Positions 8,259-19,033 of a stretch of DNA of 64,000 nt are shown here, piece after piece. Below the pieces are notes generated by a model that was not told the origin of the DNA, made no database searches, and saw only the letters and a list, made by a program, of their open reading frames with translations. Position 1 is the first letter of the stretch. Each line of letters opens with the position of its first letter. The DNA lies in NCBI RefSeq assembly GCF_000378605.1, contig NZ_KB905157.1:62001-126000 (forward strand). The letters run 5' to 3'. Source of the DNA: Thioalkalivibrio sp. ALJ21 (GTDB lineage Bacteria > Pseudomonadota > Gammaproteobacteria > Ectothiorhodospirales > Ectothiorhodospiraceae). A program made the position numbers and the translations under genes.

Positions 8259-8465
8259 CCGCCTGGGTGTCCGTGCAGCGGGACCTGGGGAGCGCATCGC
8301 GGGTCCGGCCGGGCGGCACGCTGTCGAGCGTGTCCACATCGTCCGGAGAGCGTCTATATATCGAAAGATCCTGGCCGCTTTCCTGCGATCTCTCGAGTGG
8401 GTGCATGAAATGGCCATCGGGCGATTCCGTCGCCCTGGAGTCCACGCATCTTCAGGAGGTGGCAG

Positions 8466-8933
8466 ATGGACGAGGCACTCAGAAAGAAGATCCAGAGCCT
8501 GCTGGACGAACACCGGATCATGAGTATTGCCACCCTGCGCGAGGATGGCTGGCCCCAGGTGACGACGGTCGGCTACGTGCATGAAGGGATGACGCTCTAT
8601 TTCCTCTGCGGACTGGACAGCCAGAAGGCGCGAAACCTGGCGCACGACAACCGGGTTTCACTGACGATCGATCACGACACCTCCGACCTGATGGCGATCA
8701 CGGGGCTGTCCATGGCGGCGCACGCAGAGCCCGTGGTCGATCGGGATGAGGCACAGAAGGTACTGGACCTGCTCGCGCAGACCTATCCCGAGCAGGACTC
8801 CGCCAAGCTGGACATGGAGATGCCCAGCCCGGAGGACGTCCGGATTTTCCGTGTGACGCCAACGGTGATATCCGTCCTTGATTACTCGAAGGGGTTCGGG
8901 CACACGGATCTCGTGGACCTGAGCGCGGCATGA
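8466..8933 (+). CDS. Pyridoxamine 5'-phosphate oxidase-fold protein
   Basis: A 155-residue split-barrel flavin-binding protein. 'IMSIATLREDGWPQVTTVGY' and 'LYFLCGLDSQKARNLAHDNR' are typical of the PNPOx-like family, which bind FMN, F420 or haem and include many stress-related proteins of unknown substrate. An excellent AGGAGGT ribosome site lies at 8453-8459. It is too short to be the vitamin B6 enzyme PdxH itself. The flanking genes do not indicate a pathway. Confidence 0.85.
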   Translation: MDEALRKKIQSLLDEHRIMSIATLREDGWPQVTTVGYVHEGMTLYFLCGLDSQKARNLAHDNRVSLTIDHDTSDLMAITGLSMAAHAEPVVDRDEAQKVLDLLAQTYPEQDSAKLDMEMPSPEDVRIFRVTPTVISVLDYSKGFGHTDLVDLSAA

Positions 8934-8998
8934 GCGCACGGGCGACGTAACCGCGCGCCGACCTGCGCGAGTAATTCAGTACCGTCCGGAGCCCCGCA

Positions 8999-9664
8999 TC
9001 AGCGCCCCACGCAGTGGTTCGCAAAGGCGAAGGCGTCGTTCATCGTCCACTGGGCCTGGGGCGTGTTGGCCATGGCGTCGCACCATGCGGGACTGCCAAC
9101 CGTCTGCGCGCCACCGGCGAACGTGGCCTCCATCTGCCGTTCCAGCCGCTCGTTGGTCCGGGCGAAGTGCAGCCACGCCATCTCCAGTGCCGGTGTTGCA
9201 TGTGTGGTCTCGACACGCATGATGTTCTCTTCCAGTCGATCCAGCGACTGCTCCATGCGTCCTTCCAGTTCCAGCATGCGCTGGTGGTTTTCCGGAGCAT
9301 CAAACGATGCCTCCATGACCTCCATCTCGTGCTCCTCGATCGACTCCATGAAGACGATCATCTCGCCTGCCAGTTGTTCCAGGCGCGGCGTCAGTTCTTC
9401 GGTCAGCCAAGTGGCGTGCTCATTGGCGGCCTCCTGGCTGTCGACCCCGGCCAGTTCCGCACTCATGGTGTCGAACAACTCGATCCAGGACTCCAAAAAG
9501 CCGATCGCGCGCTCCATGGCCGGCGCTTCCGGTTCTTCCTGGATCATGGTGCTCTGTTCCGCGGCCTGGGCCGAGTCGTTCGACTGGCCGCAGCCGGAAA
9601 ACGTGATCAATGCGAACGCCAGCCCCGCGATGGCTGGCACGGTAAAGCTCGGTAGGGTGTTCAT
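8999..9664 (-). CDS. Lipoprotein with DUF3012-like C-terminus
   Basis: A 221-residue secreted protein with a lipoprotein signal ending in 'ITFSGCGQ' (Cys near residue 25). The middle is a long, acidic, mostly helical segment rich in Glu, Met and Leu, probably a helical bundle. The last ~30 residues ('VGSPAWCDAMANTPQAQWTM' then 'NDAFAFANHCVG') resemble DUF3012, normally a free-standing small lipoprotein with the same WC...W...HC pattern. The two C-terminal cysteines could form a disulfide. The match is from memory of the motif and the function is unknown. Confidence 0.7.
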   Translation of the reverse strand: MNTLPSFTVPAIAGLAFALITFSGCGQSNDSAQAAEQSTMIQEEPEAPAMERAIGFLESWIELFDTMSAELAGVDSQEAANEHATWLTEELTPRLEQLAGEMIVFMESIEEHEMEVMEASFDAPENHQRMLELEGRMEQSLDRLEENIMRVETTHATPALEMAWLHFARTNERLERQMEATFAGGAQTVGSPAWCDAMANTPQAQWTMNDAFAFANHCVGR

Positions 9665-9868
9665 GGCTGCCTCCCTCGGTTCCCCCTAACCGAACACAAA
9701 TCACTACAACAGGACGGGAACCGCGGCCAACAGCGAATGGAGTGCGAACAGGCGGCGATTACCTAGTTCATAGCAGCAAATGCGCGCGTTTGCGCTGGGT
9801 TTCGGGAGCCTCGGTGCATGTGCGAGTCCTGTGTGCGCGCCGCGCGGCTCCGAAGGGCCTTTCCGCCG

Positions 9869-10810
9869 CTATCTCGAGTTGGGAGGGAGGAACTCGAGGG
9901 CTTCGTGGTCCCATCCGCCATTGTCGGCAGCCGCCTGGTAGGTGCTCTGTAGAAAGCTCAGCAGCGCCGCATCGGGATCGGTCGACGCCCGAACAGCGTC
10001 GAATGGCAGGATGTATTCCCCGAGGCCTTCGTGGAAGCGGGCCGCGGCGGGCTGGATGGCGGCCTCGCGATATCCGTCAGGTTCTGGGTAGGCATATGCA
10101 TAGAAAGCCGCTTCACCCAGTCCCGTGCCGGGCCAGAAGCCGGCGCTCGCCAGCTCATGGGAATAAGCCTCTTCCATCACCCAGTCGGCACAGTTGGGGA
10201 CACCTCCGGGATGCTTCGGCGCCTCGCGGCCGGAAAAGCGCGTGACGGCCAGATCGAACGCACCCCAAAAAAAGTGCACGGGGCTGCACTTTCCCCGAAA
10301 GCCCGCACGGAACTGCGAGAACACCGTGTTCGCCTGCACCAGGGCCTGCCAGAAAGCGTGGATGGCATGGTGATCATAGCTGCGGTTTTGCGTGTTCCTG
10401 GCAAAGGGGGTGGCTTCCGGTACCTCCACAGGGCGCGCGAGGATGGCTACACGAATGCCGAGGAAGGCAAGTGCGCCAAAGATCTTGTCGTGAAAATCGG
10501 CAACGCTCATCGGTTCCAGCGAAAAGACCACCTTGCGGCCGTGCGATGTGGTGATGACCAGTTGGTGCGTGACGAAATTGAAGTCGATGGTGAAGGTCTG
10601 CCCCTGATAGGGAATCGGCGATGTCGTCAGCCCGGTGCTGGTGACATACAGCGTGGAACCCCACGAGTGATTCACCCAGGGCCCCAGTTCGAGACGGATC
10701 TTGCCGACAATCTGCGTCCACATGTGGACCGTGGTGCAGGTGTCCTCCCAATGATCAAGGGGTGGGAGTTCGGGCCAGTGGGTGGGTCCATTCTGCGAGT
10801 GGGCGGGCAT
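9869..10810 (-). CDS. DUF5996 family protein
   Basis: A 313-residue protein with the conserved stretches of DUF5996: 'LDHWEDTCTTVHMWTQIVGK', 'STLYVTSTGLTTSPIPYQG', 'SPVHFFWGAFDLAVTRFSGR', and a C-terminal 'GLGEYILPFDAVR'. The conserved Trp, His, Arg and Asp residues suggest an enzyme, but no activity is established that I know of. The ATG at 10810 is preceded by GGAGG at the right distance, which makes it a better start than the ATG at 10840. It is not tightly linked to its neighbours. Confidence 0.85.
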   Translation of the reverse strand: MPAHSQNGPTHWPELPPLDHWEDTCTTVHMWTQIVGKIRLELGPWVNHSWGSTLYVTSTGLTTSPIPYQGQTFTIDFNFVTHQLVITTSHGRKVVFSLEPMSVADFHDKIFGALAFLGIRVAILARPVEVPEATPFARNTQNRSYDHHAIHAFWQALVQANTVFSQFRAGFRGKCSPVHFFWGAFDLAVTRFSGREAPKHPGGVPNCADWVMEEAYSHELASAGFWPGTGLGEAAFYAYAYPEPDGYREAAIQPAAARFHEGLGEYILPFDAVRASTDPDAALLSFLQSTYQAAADNGGWDHEALEFLPPNSR

Positions 10811-10985
10811 GAGATCCTCCGGGGGCTGGTCCGAGGCCATTGCGAATCGAGCGGAAGCACTGGCAAGAGGGCGCGTCCATCAATCCCGAGTAACCTTCGA
10901 GGCCATCCTGAGGAGTGTAGACCCCCGCGAAGGGCTTGCTGTCGAACATCCCGCTTGTGATCCCGGCCGCGTACAACGCCGGTGC

Positions 10986-11615
10986 TCAGCCCAGCAGGCC
11001 GCTTTGCTCGAGGCCGTCGAATATGAACTGCATGGCCAGTGCGCATAGCAGCACGCCGAGGATGCGGGTCAGCACATGGGCGCCGGTAACGCCCAGCAGG
11101 TGCTGCAGGCGAGATGCGACCAGCAGGCAGATCAGGGCCAGCACCATGATCGCCGCCAGCGCGCCCAGCACCACGGCCTGGGCCATCCAGTCATCGCCGG
11201 CCCGGCTCATCAGCAGGATTGCCGCCCCCATCGCGCCCGGCCCGGCCAGCATGGGTGTCGCCAACGGGAACACCGAGATGTCGCCTCGGCTGCGCGCCTC
11301 GCTGGTTTCCGCCGGGGTTGCCGACACGCCGCCGGAACTGCGCGCGAAGACCATGTCGATCCCGATCAGCAACAGCAGGATGCCGCCGGCCGTGTACAGC
11401 GCCGGCATGGTGATGCCCAGTACCGAGAGCACGGCCTCGCCGAACAGCGCGAACAGCATCAGGATGCCGGTCGCCAGCAATGCCGCGCGCCAGGCCATCC
11501 GGCGTCGCTGGGCCCGTGTCATGCCCTGGCTCAGCACCGCGAACACGACCGCCACGTCCACGGGGCCTACGGTCACGAAGAAGGTCGCCAGTGCGACCAC
11601 ACCCAGTTCCAGCAT
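10986..11615 (-). CDS. MarC family integral membrane protein
   Basis: A 209-residue inner-membrane protein with six predicted hydrophobic segments. 'TFFVTVGPVDVAVVFAVLSQ' is the MarC-family N-terminus (NPxG-like 'VGPVD') and 'ISVFPLATPMLAGPGAMGAA' is the second family signature. MarC/YchE/YhgN proteins have no settled function; early claims of drug resistance were not upheld. It probably forms one transcript with the small membrane protein gene starting 30 bases upstream (11646-11918). Confidence 0.88.
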   Translation of the reverse strand: MLELGVVALATFFVTVGPVDVAVVFAVLSQGMTRAQRRRMAWRAALLATGILMLFALFGEAVLSVLGITMPALYTAGGILLLLIGIDMVFARSSGGVSATPAETSEARSRGDISVFPLATPMLAGPGAMGAAILLMSRAGDDWMAQAVVLGALAAIMVLALICLLVASRLQHLLGVTGAHVLTRILGVLLCALAMQFIFDGLEQSGLLG

Positions 11616-11645
11616 TGCTCTCCCCCGATGGCTCGGGTGACCGGA

Positions 11646-11918
11646 TTAGTCGTTGACGTCCCGACGGGATTCCCGGAATACGAATAGTGTCCGCACTAAG
11701 TAGGGGCTGACCAAAGTCAGGATCACCCATCCATTGAACAGCCATCCGGGCGCCCGGTCCACCTGCAGCCAGCTCCCCACTGCAAGGAGCGCAATCGGCG
11801 CCAGGATTGCGAGCACCGCATACGACGCGCGCGTACCGAAGCGCGCCCCATTCCCCGAAAAGACGATCGCGATAGCCATCCCAAGGAGAAAAACAGGAAG
11901 AAGTAGAGGCCACAACAT
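11646..11918 (-). CDS. Small hypothetical membrane protein
   Basis: A 90-residue protein with three probable membrane segments (about residues 2-20, 31-48 and 58-76) and a charged C-terminal tail (FRESRRDVND). I do not recognise a family. It precedes the marC-like gene by 30 bases on the same strand. Its ribosome site is poor, so the gene call is less certain than that of its neighbour. Confidence 0.55.
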   Translation of the reverse strand: MLWPLLLPVFLLGMAIAIVFSGNGARFGTRASYAVLAILAPIALLAVGSWLQVDRAPGWLFNGWVILTLVSPYLVRTLFVFRESRRDVND

Positions 11919-12094
11919 TCGCGCCTAACCCACCCGGATTCCGCGAATTTCAGCGCCTTCCATCTGCGCAGCTCCTGTTGGATGGCGAATCGCCATATCG
12001 TTCGCGGTTACGGCGCCATCGAACCCCGTTGGTTGGCGGTCCCTGTGACATCCTTTGAGCCAATGGCCCGGTCCTGTAATCACCCGTGGACCCA

Positions 12095-12394
12095 TTAGAA
12101 GTAGTCGTCCTCGCGCTGGTGCCGAAACGCCAGGAGGGAGACCGTCTCGGCATCGTCGATCTCGAACAGGGCGACATAACCCGAGCGGCCAAACGGAATC
12201 AGGAGTTCGCGGATGCGGGGGTGGGAGGCGTCGGGCATGCGGCAGCTCAGCGGAAAGCGCTCGAGTAGCGATACCGCCTCGCCGATGGCGGCCCGAGCAT
12301 GGGCCGCGGCCGTTGGGTCGCGCTCCGCGAGGAAAGCGACAAGCCGCAGGAGATCTTCGCGCGCCTGCGCTGTAAATCGTACCGAGTAACTCAT
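12095..12394 (-). CDS. ParE/RelE superfamily toxin
   Basis: A 99-residue toxin of the ParE/RelE fold. It has the family N-terminus 'YSVRFTAQAREDLLRLVAFL', the central 'IGEAVSLLERFPLSCRMPD', 'IRELLIPFGRSGYVALFEID' and the C-terminal 'VSLLAFRHQREDDY'. Members inhibit gyrase (ParE) or cut ribosome-bound mRNA (RelE); 'RELLIPFGRSGYV' and the HQRE end look more ParE-like. It lies 25 bases downstream of its putative antitoxin, in the normal order. The length is normal, so it is probably intact. Confidence 0.87.
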   Translation of the reverse strand: MSYSVRFTAQAREDLLRLVAFLAERDPTAAAHARAAIGEAVSLLERFPLSCRMPDASHPRIRELLIPFGRSGYVALFEIDDAETVSLLAFRHQREDDYF

Positions 12395-12419
12395 CCTTGA
12401 GACTCCAGCGGTTGGGCTA

Positions 12420-12671
12420 CTACTTGCTTAAGAGACGGTCGAGATCATCGAGTACCGATTGGGCCGGGTAGTACTCGCCCGTTTCCCGGGCGCTGCGTGC
12501 GGACTCCAGGCCGCGCGCCAGGAACTCGGCCCGGGCTCGTCGACGGTCAATCTCGTGGCGTACGGCATCCTCGATAAAGGCCGACAATGTCTCCCCCTCG
12601 CCAAGGGCTTGCTCCACCTGATGCCGAAAGCCATCGCTCACCCGCAGGGCTGGCAACGTCGTGTTTTTCAT
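12420..12671 (-). CDS. Antitoxin of the ParE/RelE-type pair (YlcI/YnfO-like)
   Basis: An 83-residue protein. The N-terminus ('LPALRVSDGFRHQVEQALGE') resembles a short ribbon-helix-helix DNA-binding unit; a charged helix ('SAFIEDAVRHEIDRRRARAE') and a C-terminal toxin-binding tail ('AQSVLDDLDRLLS') follow. This pattern is common in antitoxins paired with ParE-type toxins. The ATG at 12671 is preferred to one at 12716, because the longer reading would translate through the upstream dyad. Confidence 0.8.
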   Translation of the reverse strand: MKNTTLPALRVSDGFRHQVEQALGEGETLSAFIEDAVRHEIDRRRARAEFLARGLESARSARETGEYYPAQSVLDDLDRLLSK

Positions 12672-12696
12672 CCTGTGTCTCCGCAACCGCCTTCCC

Positions 12697-12719
12697 GTAT
12701 TGTATCGCAAATGCAATAC
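12697..12719. promoter_or_regulatory. Inverted repeat operator of the TA pair
   Basis: GTATTG-N11-CAATAC lies 26 bases upstream of the antitoxin ATG (read on the minus strand). It is AT-rich relative to its surroundings and in the right place for binding by the ribbon-helix-helix antitoxin. Confidence 0.55.
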
Positions 12720-12835
12720 AGAATGCTGGCCTGCATTCGAAGGCGTTATCGCCTGTCAGGGATAACGAGTGGCAAAGGAAGGTCTGGTGCTGAAGTCGTC
12801 ACTGCGAGACTGCGGCCATCCGCCGAACCGGCCAG

Positions 12836-13168
12836 CTATCCGGTCGCGCGCATGCCGCCGCCACCTCCGCCGCCCGGCGGGGGTGTCCAGACGTTGCGAA
12901 AGGCCTGGTGCGTCTTTTCCGGCAGATCGCGGGAGAAGCGCAGCTGAACACCCGTGTCGGTGCGCACCGCGGCGATCCGGCCCCGCTTGAGCCCGAACTG
13001 GCGTGCCACGTCCTCGCAGCCACGCACAAAGCCGGCCGGGGGCTTGCCGCGTCGCACGCGGGCCTTGCCATCGCGCAGCTCCACCGAGAACACCTGCCGC
13101 GCATGCCAGAGCATCAGCGCGACACCCAGGCCCAGCAACAAGAGCATGATCAACAGCGTAAGGAGCAT
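12836..13168 (-). CDS. DUF3634 family small membrane protein (copy 2)
   Basis: A 110-residue protein with one N-terminal membrane segment (about residues 1-22) and then 'VFSVELRDGKARVRRGKPPA' and 'VARQFGLKRGRIAAVRTDTG', which align with the copy at 447-779. The C-terminus differs: it ends in a proline/glycine run (PPPGGGGGGGMRATG) rather than a basic tail. The start at 13168 gives the same length as copy 1; the open frame to 13327 lacks family similarity. It stands alone, between the TA pair and the PilZ gene. Confidence 0.7.
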   Translation of the reverse strand: MLLTLLIMLLLLGLGVALMLWHARQVFSVELRDGKARVRRGKPPAGFVRGCEDVARQFGLKRGRIAAVRTDTGVQLRFSRDLPEKTHQAFRNVWTPPPGGGGGGGMRATG

Positions 13169-13393
13169 CACCGAATGGGGCGCCAAATGGGACGAGAATC
13201 GGCGCCCAGTGTAGCGCACGCCATCCTGCGTCGATCGCATGTCGCAGCGGCGAGCTGGGGTCTCCCGATGCGTGCGGGGCGAAGTGCGGACGGTTCCGCA
13301 TCGCCCGCGAGCCGGGGCCAGACGCATGTACTACAGTCCAAAGAAAGACACGAACATGCCGTAGCGGAATGAGCTGCGGGGGGAGTGTGGCCA

Positions 13394-13750
13394 ATGGAGC
13401 TTCGCGAAGGGCGTCGCAGGGCGATCGGCATGACCGCCGAGGTACAGACTCGATCCGGTGCCCCAGGGTATCGCGCCCGTGGACGGGTCCGGGATGTCAG
13501 CCTCAGCGGGTTGTACCTGGAGTTGCCGGTTTCAGGTCTCTCCGAGAATTCCAGAGTGCGGCTGATCGTAAGCCCGGAAGAAGCGCCCGACGGCCGGACC
13601 CATGTCTGGCATTGCATCGTCATGCGCCTGGACGAGAACGGCGCGGGCGTGATGTTCGAAACCGAAGACCCGACCAACGTCGACGGCCTCCTGGACCTAA
13701 TGCGGGAGCGCATCGGGCTCCCACCCGTGAAGCGTTCGTTTCGGAGCTGA
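13394..13750 (+). CDS. PilZ domain protein, probable c-di-GMP receptor
   Basis: A 118-residue single-domain PilZ protein. Both halves of the c-di-GMP site are present: an Arg-rich start ('ELREGRRRAIGMTAEV', RxxxR type) and 'DVSLSGLYLEL' (the D/NxSxxG motif). The rest is a beta barrel ending in 'GVMFETEDP'. Single PilZ domains act as adaptors in motility, adhesion or exopolysaccharide control. No partner gene lies beside it. The ATG at 13394 has a GGGGAG ribosome site, so the extra codons from 13385 are not needed. Confidence 0.85.
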   Translation: MELREGRRRAIGMTAEVQTRSGAPGYRARGRVRDVSLSGLYLELPVSGLSENSRVRLIVSPEEAPDGRTHVWHCIVMRLDENGAGVMFETEDPTNVDGLLDLMRERIGLPPVKRSFRS

Positions 13751-13845
13751 AATGCCCCGTTTAAGGCTGTTCCTACAGGGGGGGGGTTACCGTCGTGCGA
13801 CCCCGTCATGGGTGGTCCCATTGCTTCCAAAGCGAGACTTGTCCG

Positions 13846-14727
13846 CTATTTCTTGTAACTCATCAATGTGCCTAACGCTTTTGCGAGTGCAGCTTCGTCC
13901 TTAAGGGCCTGAGATAGTCGATCGGACAGTTCAGCCAATACAACCCGCACGCTACTAGCAATATCCAAGCACTCCTCATCCGATAATGCATGGATTCCTT
14001 CGCTAAGAGCACTATGCAGAAGCAATAATGGGCTGTGCCCATTAATCAGTAGGCTTTCCGGAATGGCGTCTTTTGCGTTCTTTAGTGCGGTGCTAAACTG
14101 GGTCTCTTCGGTTGCGTCTTTGAGGGTTTTGATTTGCTCCTGGGAGGCCCCAATTTTTTCCGACACTTTTATTATTTCGCTTAGGATCCTGTTTTTCTGG
14201 TTCTCTACTACTCTGCGGTAATAGATGAATGCGCCTACTCCAAGCCCCTGATTCTCACATCTACGGCCCTTTAAAAACTCGTCCCTATCTGGCCCGATTA
14301 GTTTGATCAATCGAGATGGAGTGGGTGGTCCAAAATTAGGCAGTTCCCCAAATTTGTAACACTCTCCAGTCTCAGAAAACGTACTATCCATTTTCGCGGC
14401 AAGCGAAAATGTCTTTTCTTCTTTTAAGCAGTTATAGCACCGGTATGTAGCATAAAAAAACGAGAAATCACCGCTGGTAATTACCGGCTTGTTTTGATCT
14501 ACGTAGCGAAAAAAACGCTCGCCGTTGCACGACTCGCTAGAGCAGTGAAGTTGAATTTGGGGTGCAATAAACTCATCAACCCACCCGCCATATTCGCTCC
14601 GGTATTCTTTTTGTGCTAGTTTTGATATTCGGGATACTTGATTCGGTGGGTGGGACTCCAGAAAATCGCTCAAGTGGTATTCTGGTTCGGCTTTCTTTAT
14701 TTTTTCGTTTTCAGCTCTCTCGGGCAT
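13846..14727 (-). CDS. AT-rich orphan gene, zinc-ribbon-like N-terminus and helical DUF4145-like C-terminus
   Basis: A 293-residue protein whose DNA is strikingly AT-rich compared with everything around it, which points to recent acquisition. Residues 62-67 (CSSESC) and 97-100 (CYNC) form two cysteine pairs like a zinc ribbon. The C-terminal half is helical: 'FIYYRRVVENQKNRILSEII' followed by 'HSALSEGIHALSDEECLDIA' and 'SSVRVVLAELSDRLSQALKD', which resembles DUF4145/HEPN-like proteins often found as single genes in accessory regions. Function is unknown; a defence role is possible but unproven. It ends convergently with the PilZ gene. Confidence 0.75.
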   Translation of the reverse strand: MPERAENEKIKKAEPEYHLSDFLESHPPNQVSRISKLAQKEYRSEYGGWVDEFIAPQIQLHCSSESCNGERFFRYVDQNKPVITSGDFSFFYATYRCYNCLKEEKTFSLAAKMDSTFSETGECYKFGELPNFGPPTPSRLIKLIGPDRDEFLKGRRCENQGLGVGAFIYYRRVVENQKNRILSEIIKVSEKIGASQEQIKTLKDATEETQFSTALKNAKDAIPESLLINGHSPLLLLHSALSEGIHALSDEECLDIASSVRVVLAELSDRLSQALKDEAALAKALGTLMSYKK

Positions 14728-17705
<2,978 letters not shown>

Positions 17706-17744
17706 GCACGGCCCGAGCCGGGTAACGCGCTCGGTTCAAGCAAA

Positions 17745-17775
17745 AGGCGCTCGGGGTGACCCGGGCGCCTTTTTT
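17745..17775 (+). terminator. Rho-independent terminator of katG
   Basis: AGGCGC-t-CGGG-GTGA-CCCG-g-GCGCCT forms a stem with a 4-base loop, followed by TTTTTT. It ends katG transcription 40 bases after the stop codon. Confidence 0.85.
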
Positions 17776-17787
17776 GTTTGGGCAGGG

Positions 17788-17816
17788 TCTTCGCGGGCGA
17801 GCCCGCTCCCACATGT
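17788..17816. repeat. REP-like repeat (CTTCGC...GCTCCCAC family)
   Basis: TCTTCGCGGGCGAGCCCGCTCCCACA is a small palindrome of the family also seen at 21893-21969 (as a pair) and 31281-31313. It resembles the REP sequences of Pseudomonas. It lies between katG and the end of corA. Confidence 0.7.
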
Positions 17817-17821
17817 TTTGG

Positions 17822-18895
17822 CTATAGCCAGCGGCGGCGGCGGAACAGGTAGAGCATGCCGAGGACGATGGCGAGCATGATGCCGAGCAGGACGGGATAG
17901 CCGTAATAGGTGTAGAGCTCGGGCATCGACCACGGGCTGTCGGGGTGGTCGAAGTTCATGCCGTAGATGCCGACGATGAACGTGAGCGGGATGAAGATGG
18001 TGGCGATGATGGTGAGTACACGGATCACGTCGTTGGAGCGCTGGTTGATGGCCGAGAGGTAGGCCTCGATCAGGCTGGAGGCCATTTCGCGGTAGGACTC
18101 GAGCAGATCCATGATCTGGATGGTGTGGTCATGGACATCGCGCAGCCAGGGCATCATCTCGGAGCCGAACGGGTCCTGGTCGTCGCGCATCAGGCGGGTG
18201 ATTACGTCGCGCGTGGGCCAGAGCTGGCGGCGCAGCACCAGCAGCTCGCGGCGCACGACATGGATGCGGCTCAGGGTGTCGTGGTTGGGCTGCGAGAGCA
18301 CGCGTTCTTCCAGATCTTCGATGCGGTCGCCGAGTTGTTCCATCAGCGGGAAGGCCTGGTCGACGACCACGTCCATCAGGGCGTAGGCCAGGTATGGGGC
18401 GCCCAGACGGTTGAAGTTGCGGTTGGTGCCGCGCATGCGCTGGCGGATCGGCTCGAACGGGTCGTCCTCGCCGCTATGCACGCTGATCACGAACTGCGGG
18501 TGCACGAACAGGTTGAACTGCTCCAGGCGCACGCTATCGCCGTCAAGTTGCGGCTGGTTGAGGATGATTACCGCGTAGTCGCCGAAGTAGTCGAGCTTGG
18601 GGCGCTGGCCGCGATGGCGCACGTCCTCCAGCGCCAGCGGGTGCAGCGCGAAGGCCTCGGCCAGTTGTTGCAGCTGGCGTGGGCCGGGTGTGCCCTGGAA
18701 GTGCAGCCAGACGAATCCGTCCGCCGGCGCGCCTTCATGCATCACGGTGTCCGGGTCCTGGGGGTTCAGTTGTTCGTTGTGGTAGTGCCAGGCGGAAACA
18801 ATGGCCTCGGAAGGATGGGGGTGTTCGTGAGCGTGCGCCCCGTGGCCCGGGGCTGTGCCGGGTTGCGGGTAGGTCTTCTCGAACAGTCGTGTCAT
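17822..18895 (-). CDS. corA: CorA family Mg2+/Co2+ transporter
   Basis: A 357-residue pentameric divalent cation channel. It has a large acidic cytoplasmic domain ('GFVWLHFQGTPGPRQLQQLA', 'FALHPLALEDVRHRGQRPKL'), a long stalk helix, and two C-terminal membrane helices. The signature 'YGMNF' sits at the end of the first membrane helix in 'TFIVGIYGMNFDHPDSPWSM'. A His-rich stretch near residue 20 ('GHGAHAHEHPHP') is unusual and may bind metal. The ATG at 18895 is the first codon consistent with the family; the frame stays open far upstream only as a shadow of the neighbouring genes. Confidence 0.93.
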   Translation of the reverse strand: MTRLFEKTYPQPGTAPGHGAHAHEHPHPSEAIVSAWHYHNEQLNPQDPDTVMHEGAPADGFVWLHFQGTPGPRQLQQLAEAFALHPLALEDVRHRGQRPKLDYFGDYAVIILNQPQLDGDSVRLEQFNLFVHPQFVISVHSGEDDPFEPIRQRMRGTNRNFNRLGAPYLAYALMDVVVDQAFPLMEQLGDRIEDLEERVLSQPNHDTLSRIHVVRRELLVLRRQLWPTRDVITRLMRDDQDPFGSEMMPWLRDVHDHTIQIMDLLESYREMASSLIEAYLSAINQRSNDVIRVLTIIATIFIPLTFIVGIYGMNFDHPDSPWSMPELYTYYGYPVLLGIMLAIVLGMLYLFRRRRWL

Positions 18896-19033
18896 GGGTT
18901 TTTCCGGGGCTGTGTTGTCCCGAGTATAGGGCGTTGACGGGCGCAGACGACACGCGGATGCGGTGGCGCGGCGACTCTGGCAGGCTGGACCACTGGGCCA
19001 GCGCGGTGGCCTGTTACGAGGAGCGCGGAGCCG

